Shown here: positions 29,317 through 38,689 of the stretch, in pieces
How positions within the stretch are numbered: the stretch's first letter is position 1
Layout of the letters: each line of letters starts with the position of its first letter
DNA from: Nocardioides alcanivorans
GTDB taxonomy: Bacteria > Actinomycetota > Actinomycetes > Propionibacteriales > Nocardioidaceae
Length of the DNA stretch: 64,000 nt
NCBI RefSeq assembly: GCF_021555175.1
Contig: NZ_JAKGRW010000057.1
Coordinates: 172,600-236,599, forward strand
Direction: 5' to 3'
The notes under the pieces: model-generated
The model's database searches: none
Seen by the model: only the letters and a program-made list of their open reading frames with translations
What the model was told of the DNA's origin: nothing
Program-made: the position numbers and the translations under genes

Positions 29317-30040
29317 CGCGCCTCCCTCTCCACATGATCAGTCCGACCTGGCGTCCCGAACGCTCCGCGTCACGGCGGTGCGAATAGTGATCGGGCGACT
29401 CCTTGGTGCACACCCCGAGCTCGGCGACCTCGGCGACCTCCGGCCGCGCGAGCTGTGACCGCACGCCGGCCGCAAGGTCGAGCGACGGCGTACCCCACGA
29501 CGTGGTGGCGGCCGCTCCGGGCACGAGCGCCTCCACCTCCCGCTGCAGAGCGGCGGGCACTTCGTAACACCGCCCACAGACGTGGGGCCCGATGCGAGCG
29601 ACGATGGTGCGGGCACCGGCGGCGACCATCTGATCGAGGGTGACCCCGAGCACGTCGGAGGCGAGCCCGGCCCTACCGACGTGAGCGGCAGCAACCACCC
29701 CCGCGCCGGGATCGGCGAGCAGCACCGGCACGCAGTCGGCAACCCGCACCACCAGCACCGTGTCGGGGCTGACCGTGACCAGGCCATCGCACTCGGGTGC
29801 CGGGTCCTTCGGCCCCTCGAGCGCGGTGACCACGCTGCCGTGCACCTGACGCATGTCGACACGCTTTCCACCCGGGGCGAACTCGGCCATCACCCGTTGC
29901 CAGTTGGCCTCGGACTCGGCGACGCGGTCGGGGGTCGGCAGCGCCAGGTCGAGCTCGTCGTACGGCGCCTCGCTGACGCCGCCGAACCGGTCGGTGAAGG
30001 CCAGGTCGACGGAGCCGATGCGCTCGCGATGGGTGAACAA
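29270..30040 (-). CDS. YfiH/LACC1-type multicopper-like purine nucleoside phosphorylase family
   Basis: 256 aa as read. Typical motifs are RQVHGSVVTAL, VVRVADCVPVLLADP, AAAHVGRAGLASDVL and IGPHVCGRCYEVP, providing the zinc-binding Cys/His. Members (formerly polyphenol oxidase) cleave purine nucleosides. The frame continues into yggS by 47 bp, and the last ~15 residues (VEPPPRTCRRV) are unlike the family. A stop placed exactly on the yggS TTG (TTGA) would need one more base in a short GGG run, so the true end may be near 29315. TTG start. Confidence 0.85.
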   Translation of the reverse strand: MFTHRERIGSVDLAFTDRFGGVSEAPYDELDLALPTPDRVAESEANWQRVMAEFAPGGKRVDMRQVHGSVVTALEGPKDPAPECDGLVTVSPDTVLVVRVADCVPVLLADPGAGVVAAAHVGRAGLASDVLGVTLDQMVAAGARTIVARIGPHVCGRCYEVPAALQREVEALVPGAAATTSWGTPSLDLAAGVRSQLARPEVAEVAELGVCTKESPDHYSHRRDAERSGRQVGLIMWRGRRVEPPPRTCRRVGPHP

Positions 30041-30046
30041 CGGGGC

Positions 30047-31285
30047 TTACTTGAGGAAGTCCGGGACGTCGAGGTCGTCGTCGTCGAACTCCACCGGGCG
30101 CGGGGCCTGACGCTGCACCGGCTGCTGTGCCGGCTGCTGACGCTGCTGAGCGGGCTGCTGCTGAGCAGGGGCGGGCTGCTCCTGCTGCTGGACGGGCCGC
30201 TGGGCAGGCTGCGCCTGCTGCTGCACCCGGTCGGTGTTGCGCTGCCCCGACAACGCCTGGGCAGCTGCCCGGGTGTCGGCCTGCGTCTGCTGCGGAGGCT
30301 GGCGCCGGAGCACCGTGCCTTCGTCACGGCGCTTGGGCATGCCGCCGTCGAACCCGGCAGCGATCACGGTGACCCGGACCTCGTCGCCGAGAGCGTCATC
30401 GATCGTGGCACCGAAGATGATGTTGGCCTCGGGGTGCACCGACTCGGCCACCAGTGCGGCGGCCTCGTTGATCTCGAAGAGACCCAGGTCGGAGCCACCG
30501 GCGATGGAGAGCAGGACACCGTGGGCGCCGTCGATGCTCGCCTCGAGCAGGGGCGAGGAGACAGCCATCTCTGCGGCGGCCACCGAGCGGTCCTCGCCCC
30601 GGGCCGAGCCGATGCCCATGAGCGCCGATCCGGCGTTGGCCATGACCGACTTCACGTCGGCGAAGTCGAGGTTGATCAGACCGGGAGTGGTGATCAGGTC
30701 GGTGATGCCGGACACACCCTGCAACAGCACCTGGTCGGCCTGCTTGAAGGCGTCCAGCACCGACACGTTGCGATCGCTGATCGAGAGCAACCGGTCATTG
30801 GGGATGACGATGAGGGTGTCGACCTCTTCGCGCAGCTGCTCGATGCCCTCCTCGGCGGAGTTGGCACGACGACGGCCTTCGAAGGCGAACGGGCGGGTGA
30901 CCACGCCGATCGTCAGCGCGCCGAGCGAGCGGGCGATGCGGGCGACGACCGGAGCACCACCGGTGCCGGTGCCACCGCCTTCTCCAGCGGTGACGAACAC
31001 CATGTCGGCGCCCTTGATGACCTCTTCGATCTCGTCGGCGTGGTCCTCGGCCGCTCGGCCACCCACTTCGGGGTTGGCACCGGCACCCAGTCCACGGGTG
31101 AGTTCACGACCGATGTCGAGCTTCACATCGGCGTCGCTCATGAGCAGGGCCTGTGCATCGGTGTTGATGGCGATGAACTCGACGCCCTTGAGGCCGACTT
31201 CGATCATCCGGTTGACGGCGTTGACACCGCCCCCACCGATGCCCACGACCTTGATGATGGCCAGGTAGTTCTGTGCTGCTGCCAC
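30047..31285 (-). CDS. ftsZ: Cell division protein FtsZ
   Basis: 412 aa from GTG 31285 (VAAAQNYLAIIKVVGIGGGG, the conserved start), with GGAGAGG about 10 bases upstream. The tubulin signature GEGGGTGTGGAPVV (~103) binds GTP, and NLDFADVKSVM is the T7 region. Residues ~320-400 form a Gln/Pro-rich flexible linker, and the tail DDLDVPDFLK is the conserved peptide bound by SepF and FtsW. FtsZ polymerises into the division ring. It is preceded by a 308-bp gap holding a probable promoter and a long hairpin, so it likely has its own transcription. Confidence 0.97.
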   Translation of the reverse strand: MAAAQNYLAIIKVVGIGGGGVNAVNRMIEVGLKGVEFIAINTDAQALLMSDADVKLDIGRELTRGLGAGANPEVGGRAAEDHADEIEEVIKGADMVFVTAGEGGGTGTGGAPVVARIARSLGALTIGVVTRPFAFEGRRRANSAEEGIEQLREEVDTLIVIPNDRLLSISDRNVSVLDAFKQADQVLLQGVSGITDLITTPGLINLDFADVKSVMANAGSALMGIGSARGEDRSVAAAEMAVSSPLLEASIDGAHGVLLSIAGGSDLGLFEINEAAALVAESVHPEANIIFGATIDDALGDEVRVTVIAAGFDGGMPKRRDEGTVLRRQPPQQTQADTRAAAQALSGQRNTDRVQQQAQPAQRPVQQQEQPAPAQQQPAQQRQQPAQQPVQRQAPRPVEFDDDDLDVPDFLK

Positions 31286-31404
31286 GTCGTGCGTGCCTCT
31301 CCGATCGGTGTCGTCCAAAGATCCGGTGGGACCCGTGAACCTGACTTGGTGCCTTGTGGGGAAGAACCGATCGGTTGCCATGAACCCTAACCCTCAACTG
31401 AAGG

Positions 31405-31433
31405 GTTATAGTTATGTCAACCTCTCGATGCAA
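31405..31433 (-). promoter_or_regulatory. Probable ftsZ promoter
   Basis: On the minus strand TTGCAT (31428-31433), a 17-base spacer and TATAAC (31405-31410) form a good vegetative promoter in an AT-richer patch, about 120 bp upstream of the ftsZ GTG. An overlapping TTGACA (31415-31420) could serve a second start. The remainder of the 31286-31593 gap holds the hairpin at 31519-31583 and nothing protein-like. Confidence 0.5.
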
Positions 31434-31518
31434 AGAACAGTAGGCAGGGCACTGCCCCGAACCCCGCCGACACGCCCCGCAGGTCCGCGATATTTCCGCA
31501 ACACCCTCTCCACAGGAC

Positions 31519-31583
31519 CGATCGTCCCTAACAGATTTGTAGACAAATCGGACCCGTGACGACAAATCTGTTAGGGACGATCG
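31519..31583. terminator. 22-bp perfect hairpin between ftsQ and ftsZ
   Basis: Left arm 31519-31540 and right arm 31562-31583 are perfect reverse complements, with a 21-base loop that repeats part of the arm (GACAAATC). It lies 10 bp after the ftsQ stop on the minus strand and upstream of the ftsZ promoter, fitting a terminator that separates the mur-ftsQ transcript from ftsZ. No T-tract follows. The arm starts GTCCCTAAC, like the hairpin at 10873-10929. Confidence 0.65.
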
Positions 31584-31593
31584 TGAAAAGACC

Positions 31594-32347
31594 TCATCGG
31601 GTGGTGGGGCGACCGGGCACGGAGACGTCGTAGACCGTGGCCTCTTCGCTGAGGAGGACCGCGAGGACGGCGGCCTTCTCGGCGGACTCCTCGGCACTCC
31701 CCACACGACGGTCCGGCCGTCGCGGAGATGGAGGTCGATCTGGTCGATCGTGCGCAACTCGATGTACTCGACCTGTTTGGCGATGGTGCGGGGCAAGGAG
31801 CCCGCCACGGTGGCGCCCTCGGTGCGCACCTCGCCGCTCAGCTCACCGTCGGCGCGCAGCAGCGGGAAGTTGGCGGGGAGCTTGCCGAAGTTGCGGAACA
31901 CCACACCGGACTCGTCCATGCCGCGGTAGCGCTCCCCACTTGGAAGACGGCGACGACCCGCCGCTCCTCCACCTGGATCAACACCTTGTCGGGCCAGGAC
32001 CGCGAGACGTCGGCGTTCTTGACCGCCGGCAGTTCCTCGACCCGCTTCTCGATCGCGGCGATGTCGAGAGTGGCCAGCGGCTCGCCAGCGGGGACTGCGG
32101 CGGCCACCCGCACCTCGTCCTCGCCGAGGTGGTCAGTGCCCTCGACGTCGACCCCGGAGACGCCCAGCACCGAGGAGAACCAGACCAGCCAGACGCCGAC
32201 CGCCGCCAGCACGACGACGAGTGCCGCGGCGAGCAGCACCCGCCACACCAGCCAGCGGCGCAGCCACTGGCGTCGCGCGAACCTGCGCCGGGTGAGCTCC
32301 TCGGGGTCCGTGTCGCGACGCCGGAAACGCGCCGAGAGGTCAGGCAT
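31594..32347 (-). CDS. ftsQ: Cell division protein FtsQ (two frame breaks)
   Basis: 251 aa after repair. A basic cytosolic N-terminus (~1-35), one membrane helix (~38-60) and a POTRA domain (VSGVDVEGTDHLGEDEVRVAA) are followed by the FtsQ beta domain (RSWPDKVLIQVEERRVVAVFQVGERYRGMDESGVVF). It connects early and late division proteins. Breaks lie in the CCCC runs at 31934-31937 and 31699-31702; one base in each restores QVGERYRG and VVWGSAEESAEKA. The repaired stop is at 31594-31596. The start overlaps the murC stop by 8 bp. Confidence 0.9.
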
Positions 32348-33790
32348 CGGCCTCGCGACCCTGCAGCAACGAGATCACCTTCGGTCCCACGGTCGTGATG
32401 TCGCCCGCGCCGAGGGTCACCACGAGGTCGCCGGGGCGTGCACGACGGGCGAGTGCCTCGGCCACCTCCTCGAGGGTGGGGGCGAACTCCACCGCACTCT
32501 CGGGGAGCGGGCATGCGTCGGCGACCAGCCGCCCGGTCACCGCACTGTCAGGCTCCTCGCGCGCGACGTAGACGTCGGCGACGACGACCTCGTCGGCAGC
32601 CGCCAGCTCGAGGCCCATCTGCTCGGCGAAGAGCCGGGTGCGCGAGACAAGATGGGGTTGGAAGGCCACGATCAGGCGACCGGCACCTGCCACCTCGCGA
32701 GCAGCCTGGAGGTCGCCACGGATCTCGGTCGGGTGGTGGGCATAGGTGTCATAGACGCGTACGCCGCCCGCCTCGCCCTTGCGCTCCATGCGGCGCCGGG
32801 TGCCGGTGAACTCCCCAACCCGCGGGCGAGTTCGTCGAACGGCAGTCCCAGCTCGAGCCCGGTGGCGAGCACCGCCAGCGCGTTGAGCACGTAGTGGCGC
32901 CCGGGGATTCGGAGGGTGACCTCGCCCAGACGCTCGCCGCCACGCACGACGGCGAACGTCGTACGGGTGCCGTCGTGGACGACATCCACCGCTCGCAGAT
33001 GACCTTGTGCAGGTTCGGCGGATCCAGGTGCAGGTTCGTCGAGGCCGTAGGTCAGCACCCGGCGCCCTGCCTCGGTCGCGGTCGCGACCAGCGCGGCGGC
33101 GCCCGGGTCATCGAGGCAGAGCACGAGGAACCCGGCCGGATCGAGCGTCGCGACGAACTCGTCGAAGGCGGCTCGATAGGCCTCCTCCGTGCCCCACTGG
33201 TCGAGGTGGTCGGCATCGACGTTGGTGACCACGGCCGCATACGGCGCGTAGTGGAGGAACGCCCCGTCACTCTCGTCCGCCTCCGCAACGAAGAGGTCAC
33301 CGGTCCCCTCGGCAGCGTTGACGCCGGTCGAGGTGAGCTCTCCTCCGATGGCGTACGTCGGGTCGGCGCCTGCCGCCTGCAACGCGACGGTGAGCAGCGA
33401 GGTCGTCGTCGTCTTGCCGTGGGTGCCGGCAACGGCGACGGTACGGCGCCCAAGCATCACCGAGGCGAGCGCGGCGGAGCGGGGCAGGATGCGCAGCCCC
33501 TGCGCGACGGCCGCCAGGTATTCGGGGTTGTCCTCACGAATCGCGGTCGACACGACCAGCGTGTCGACGTCGTGCACGTGGGCCGCGTCGTGGCCCACGT
33601 GCACCCGGGCGCCGAGCTCGCGCAAGGCAGCCAGCGCGGCCGAGTCGGCTCCGTCGCTGCCGCTGACGACGACACCACGAGCCAGCATGATGCGGGCGAT
33701 GCCCGAGAGGCCCGCACCCCCGATGCCGATGAAGTGCACCCGTCCCAACGCCGAGGCGGGCAGCATCCGAGCAGGGACCGGCACCCTCAT
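32340..33790 (-). CDS. murC: UDP-N-acetylmuramate--L-alanine ligase MurC (one frame break)
   Basis: 483 aa after repair. The N-terminal Rossmann part carries HFIGIGGAGLSGIARIM, the ATP loop is AGTHGKTTTTSLL (~120), followed by AEADESDGAFLHY and the C-terminal ligase domain YDTYAHHPTEI. It adds L-Ala to UDP-MurNAc, the first Mur ligase step. The break is in the CCCC run at 32813-32816; an added base gives GLGEFTGTRRR, a family-conserved segment. The start overlaps the murG stop (ATGA). Confidence 0.95.
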
Positions 33791-34856
33791 CGGGCGACCT
33801 CCGCGATGATCCGGGCGAGCTTGTCGTCGGCGTCGCGCGGGATCAGGTCCGAGGCCGCGGCGCCCATGGCGGTCAACCGCTCTGCATCGTTGGCCAACGC
33901 CGGCACCAGTTCGCGCACCTTGTCTGCGGTGAGGTCGGCGTCGGCGACCAGCAGCGCTCCCCGGCGTCGACGACGGGCTTGGCGTTGAGCGCCTGCTCCC
34001 CGTTGCCGATCGGCAACGGCACGAAGATCGCGGGCAGGCCGGTCGCAGCCGCCTCGGTGACGCTGGAGGCACCAGCACGGCACAGCACCAGGTCGGCCGT
34101 GGCGTAGGCGAGGTCCATCCGGTCGACGAAGTGCACGACCCGGTAGGGCACCCCGGTCTCCACGGGCTCGGCCGAGCCGTTGGGCCCGACCACGTGCAGC
34201 ACCTGCACGCCGGCCGCACCGAGTGCCTGGGCGGACTCCGAGACCGACTGGTTGAGACGCCGGGCCCCTTGGGAGCCACCGGTCACCAGCAGCGTCGGAC
34301 GCTCCGGGTCGAGTCCGAAATGGGCGCGCGCCTCGGCGCGCAGCGCATCCCGGTCGAGCCCCGAGATCATCGGACGGATCGGGAGGCCGACGTACTCCGC
34401 CTTCTTCAACGGGGTGTCGGGGAAGCTCACCGCTACGCGCTGCGCGATCCGGGCCCCCACCTTGTTGGCGATGCCGGGCAGTGCGTTCTGCTCGTGGACG
34501 ACCAGTGGCAGCTTGCGGCGCCGGGCAGCGAGATAGGCCGGCATCGAGACGTAGCCGCCGTAGCCGACGACGACGTCGGGCTGCACCCGGTCGAAGACCG
34601 CGAGGGTCTCCTTGACCGCAGCCCGCAACCGACCGGGCACGCGGAAGAGGTCGCCGCTGGGCTTGCGCGGCAGTGGCACCGGCGGGATCAGCTCCAGCCG
34701 GTAGCCCGCCTCGGGGACCACCCTGTTCTCCAGCCCCCGCGGGGTGCCCAGACAGGTGATCTCGGTCGCCGGATCCCACCGACGCAGCGCATCAGCGGTG
34801 GCGAGCAGGGGCGAGGTGTGGCCGGCAGTTCCCCCACCGGCGAGCAGGACACGCAT
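33787..34856 (-). CDS. murG: Lipid II synthase MurG (one frame break)
   Basis: 356 aa after repair. A GT-B glycosyltransferase: the Gly-rich loop LLAGGGTAGHTSPLLA, HEQNALPGIANK, TGGSQGARRLNQSV and LCRAGASSVTEAAATGLPAIFVPLP are the classic motifs. It transfers GlcNAc to lipid I at the inner membrane face. The break is in the CCCC run at 33959-33962; an added base gives VVDAGGALLVADADLT. It lies 8 bp behind ftsW. Confidence 0.95.
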
Positions 34857-34864
34857 TCTTCTAC

Positions 34865-36130
34865 CTAGGGTCGACGTGACGTGGGTGCGGACAGACCCGC
34901 GGTACGGCGGCGCTTGCGGGCGGCGAGCGCACGCGCGGCCTCGGGCTCGGAACGGGCGAACCCGATCAGGATGCCCAGCGCCGCCAAGGACGGCAACAGG
35001 GCCGACCCACCGTAGGAGATCAGGGGTAGGGGGATGCCGATGACCGGCAGCACTGCGAGGACCATTCCGACGTTGACCATCATCTGACCGATCAGCCAGA
35101 TGATGATCCCGAAGGTCGCATAACGCACGAACGCATCCTTGGTGTGCGTCGCGACCCTGATGGCGGCGTAGGCGATGGTGAGGAAGAGCGCCAGCACCAG
35201 CAACGTGCCGACCAGACCGAGCTCCTCGCCGAGCACCGCGAAGATGAAGTCGGTGTGAGCCTCCGGCAGGTCGCCCCACTTCTGCTGCGAGGCCCCGATG
35301 CCTTGGCCGAAGAGCCCGCCGGTGGACAGGGCGTAGAGCCCGTGAGCCGGCTGCCAGCCCGCGTCCTGGTAGTCCTTGAACGGATCGATGAAGTTGAAGA
35401 GCCGTTGCTGCCGCTCGGAGTTGCTGTTGGCCAGGTAGAGCGCGACCACACCGATGAGTGCGAGGGCGAACCCGAAGAGCCGTCCCGGTGCACCGATCGC
35501 CCAGAGCATCCCGATGAGGATCGCGAAGATGACGAGCGCCGTCCCCAGGTCGTGCTGCATGACGATGAGTCCGGCCACGGCGAGCACCCCGGGCACCACC
35601 GGCATGAGGATCGGGTGCCAGTTGTGGAGCCGCTTGTCCTTCTTGGCATACATGTGGGCCGCCCACAGCACCACCGCGAGCTTGGCGACCTCGGACGGCT
35701 GGATCTGGATCGGCCCGAGGGCCAGCCAGTTGGTGTTGCCGTTGACCCGCACGCCCAACGGCGTCTGGGTCGCCGCGAGCAGCAGCATGGCGACGATGAG
35801 CATCGGCCAGGTGAGTCGTCGCAGCCACACCCGCGGGATGCGACTGGCGATGAACGCGACCGGAAGACCGATCGCCACCCACATCAGCTGCTTCTCGACG
35901 ATCGAGTAGGAGTTGCCGGTCATCTTGAACGCATAGACGCTCGAGGCCGACAGCACCATGATCAGTCCGATGGTGAGCAGCAGCCCGGAGGCGCCGAGCA
36001 GCAGGTAGTAGGCGGTGAGCGGGCGATCGATCGCCTCTCGGACCGTGGCCCACCACGACGGAGTCCGGAAGCGCTGCTCGGTGCGAGGACGCTCACTGGT
36101 GGTGCTGGCCACGCGCGTCCCCTTCCTCAC
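34865..36130 (-). CDS. ftsW: Peptidoglycan glycosyltransferase FtsW (SEDS family)
   Basis: 421 aa, about ten membrane helices, intact. SEDS signatures include QPSEVAKLAVVLW, GLPEAHTDFIF-type sequence (WGDLPEAHTDFIFAVLGEELG) with the catalytic-region Asp/Glu, and LPLISYGGSALLPSLAALGIL. It polymerises lipid II at the septum with the PBP encoded at 41680. The GTG start at 36130 overlaps the murD stop (GTGA). The Arg/Lys-rich C-terminal tail is cytosolic. Confidence 0.95.
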   Translation of the reverse strand: MRKGTRVASTTSERPRTEQRFRTPSWWATVREAIDRPLTAYYLLLGASGLLLTIGLIMVLSASSVYAFKMTGNSYSIVEKQLMWVAIGLPVAFIASRIPRVWLRRLTWPMLIVAMLLLAATQTPLGVRVNGNTNWLALGPIQIQPSEVAKLAVVLWAAHMYAKKDKRLHNWHPILMPVVPGVLAVAGLIVMQHDLGTALVIFAILIGMLWAIGAPGRLFGFALALIGVVALYLANSNSERQQRLFNFIDPFKDYQDAGWQPAHGLYALSTGGLFGQGIGASQQKWGDLPEAHTDFIFAVLGEELGLVGTLLVLALFLTIAYAAIRVATHTKDAFVRYATFGIIIWLIGQMMVNVGMVLAVLPVIGIPLPLISYGGSALLPSLAALGILIGFARSEPEAARALAARKRRRTAGLSAPTSRRP

Positions 36131-37578
36131 CGGCCGAGGCGGTGCACCGCTTCGGCAAACTTCCTACCTCGTTCGCCGTAGTCGGCGAACTGATCCATGG
36201 ACGCGCATCCCGGCGCCAGGAGCACGGTGTCCCCGGAGTCGCGAGTCCGGCCGCAGCAGCGACCACGTCGTCCATCAGTGCGTCGGAGCCAGTCTCGCCG
36301 CCGCCGACGACCACCACGGGCACATCGGGAGCGTGTCGCGAAAGTGCAGCAGCGATCACGTCGCGGTCGGCACCGATCAGTACGACGCCCCGCAGCCGAT
36401 CACGGACGGTACGGACCAGGTCGTCGAAGTGGGCCCCCTTGGCCAGTCCCCCGCCACCCAGACCACGGACTCGTAGGCCTGCAGCGACGACTGGGCGGCG
36501 TGCGGGTTGGTCGCCTTCGAGTCGTCGACCCAGGTGACGTCACCGACGACCGCGACCTTCTCGATCCGGTGGCCGTCGGGGCGGAAGCTCCGCAGACCCT
36601 CGGCCACCGCCGAGCGACTGACACCGTGCGAGCGCGCCAGCGCAGCCGCGGCCAGCGCGTTGGCCACGAAGTGGGGGCGTCGGAGGCGAGCTCACCAATG
36701 GTGAGCAGCTCGGCGGCGCTGGTCGCCCGCTCGGCGATGAAGGCGCGGTCGACGAGGATGTCCTCGACCAGGCCGAGCATCCCGACGGCAGGCATCCCGA
36801 GCGTGAACCCGATGGCCCGCGCCCCTTCGACGACATCGGCATCGACGACCATCTGCTCGGTCACCGGGTCGGCGACGTTGTAGACGCAGGCCTTCTCCAC
36901 CTGGTGGAAGATCCGGGCCTTGTCGGCGGCATAGCGACTCATGCCGTCGGCGCCGTCGTACCAGTCGAGGTGGTCCTCTGCGAGGTTGAGCACCGCTGCC
37001 GACTCGGCCCGCATCGACGAGGTCCAGTGCAGCTGGAAGCTGGAGAGCTCGACCGCGAGTGCGTCGTACGGCGTCGGATCCATGACCGCCTCGACGATCG
37101 GGGTGCCGACGTTGCCGACCGCCAGGCTGCGCTTGCCGGCCGCACGCAGGATCGAGTCGAGCATCTGCACCGTCGTGGTCTTGCCGTTGGTGCCGGTGAT
37201 CGCCAACCACGGCGCCGGGCGCTCGAGGTCACGCAGACGCCAGGCGAGCTCGACCTCTCCCCACACCGGGATGCCGCGGGCGGTCGCCTGCGCCAGCAGC
37301 GGCGCGTCCGGACGCCAGCCGGGCGAGGTGACCACGACGTCGACGTCGTCGGGAAGCGTGGCGGTGCTGCCGGGACCGAGTCGCAGTTTGGCACCCAGCG
37401 ACTCGAGCAGGTCGGCGCGTTCACCGTGGGAGTTCTCCCGCTCATCGAGGGCCGTGACGTCAGCGCCCAGGAAGAGCAGGTTGTCGACCGCGGCGATCCC
37501 GGACACGCCAAAGCCGGCAACGACCGCCTTGACCCCGTCCCACTGGTCGGCGCGGCCGAGAGCTGACGCGTCCCTCAC
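36127..37578 (-). CDS. murD: UDP-N-acetylmuramoyl-L-alanine--D-glutamate ligase MurD (three frame breaks)
   Basis: 484 aa after repair. The N-terminal domain begins VKAVVAGFGVSGIAAVDNLL, the ATP loop is ITGTNGKTTTVQM, LNLAEDHLDWYDG and GVSRSAVAEGLRSF follow, and the end is LLAPGCASMDQFADYGERG, a MurD hallmark. It adds D-Glu to UDP-MurNAc-L-Ala. Three breaks: G run 36673-36677, C run 36448-36452 and CCCC run 36231-36234; one added base in each restores DAPHFVANAL, WVAGGLAKGAHF and TPGDTVLLAPG. GTG start 37578 overlaps the mraY stop (GTGA). Confidence 0.94.
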
Positions 37579-38689
37579 GTGCCCGCCACCCATTCGGCGT
37601 AGAAGACCCCCAGGCCGGTGGCGACGAAGAGGCCGGAGATGATCCAGAAGCGGATCACCACGTTGACCTGCTCCCACCCGAGCATCTCGAAGTGGTGGTG
37701 CAGTGGGGCCATCCGGAAGACCCGGTGCCCCTTCTCCACCCGGAAGACCTTCCGCACCAATCCGCTGCGGGCCGACGCCTTGAAGAAGCTGACCTGGATC
37801 ATCACCGACAGCGTGACCACGACGAAGAGACCGCCGATGACGACGAGCAGCAGCTCGGTGCGGGTCAGGATCGCGAAGCCGGCCAGCGCTCCCCGAGCGA
37901 CAGGGAGCCGGTGTCGCCCATGAAGATCTGCGCCGGGGAGGCGTTCCACCACAGGAAGCCGAAGCAGGCGCCGGTGATCGCGGCGGCGATGATCGCCAGG
38001 TCGAGCGGATCCCGCACCTCGTAGCAGCGCCCGTAGTTGATGTTCTCCTGGCCGCACCACTGGTTGTTCTGCCAGATGTTCACGATCGTGTAGGCGCCGA
38101 AGACCATCATCGCCGAACCCGCGGCCAAGCCGTCGAGGCCGTCGGTGAGGTTGACCGCATTGCTGAACCCGGTCACGAAGAGCCAGATGAGCAGCATCAC
38201 GACGACGACCGGCAGTGTCCACTGGTCGAGGTCACGGATGAACGAGAGGTGCCGCGAGGCCGGGGTCTGGCCGCGGTCGTCCTCCAACCACGGCGACAGT
38301 GCCAGGCCCGCGAAGACCAGGGCGATGACGGTCTGCCCGATCATCTTGGCCTTGCTGCGCAGGCCGAGGTTGCGCTGCTTGTAGATCTTGATGAAGTCGT
38401 CGAGGAACCCGACGGTGCCCATCCCGACGAAGAGGAAGAGCAACAACAGCGCCGAGGCGCTGGGCGTGTTGCCGGTCACGATCTTCGCGAAGAAGTAGCC
38501 GATCACCGTGGCCAGGATGATGACGATGCCACCCATCGTCGGGGTGCCACGCTTGGTCTGATGGGTGGTGGGACCGTCCTCGCGGATCTCCTGGCCATAG
38601 CCTCGCGCCGAGAGCACTCGGATCGCGTAGCGGGTGCCGAGCAGCGACAGGATCAGCGACAATCCCCCACCGAGCAGGATTGCTCTCAT
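37575..38689 (-). CDS. mraY: Phospho-N-acetylmuramoyl-pentapeptide transferase MraY (one frame break)
   Basis: 371 aa after repair, ten membrane helices. Signatures are THQTKRGTPTMGG, GFLDDFIKI with the aspartates, FSNAVNLTDGLDGLAAG, NASPAQIFMGDTGSLSLGG and the MAPLHHHFE loop. It makes lipid I by moving phospho-MurNAc-pentapeptide to undecaprenyl phosphate. The break is in the CCCC run at 37891-37894; an extra base gives SLGGALAGFA. The start overlaps the murF stop (ATGA). Confidence 0.96.

Noticed and set aside
29270..29330. Homopolymer break at the yfiH/yggS junction
   Set aside because: A stop on the yggS start would need an added base in a run of only three G, unlike all other breaks. 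The overlap may be real, so I left the gene as read.
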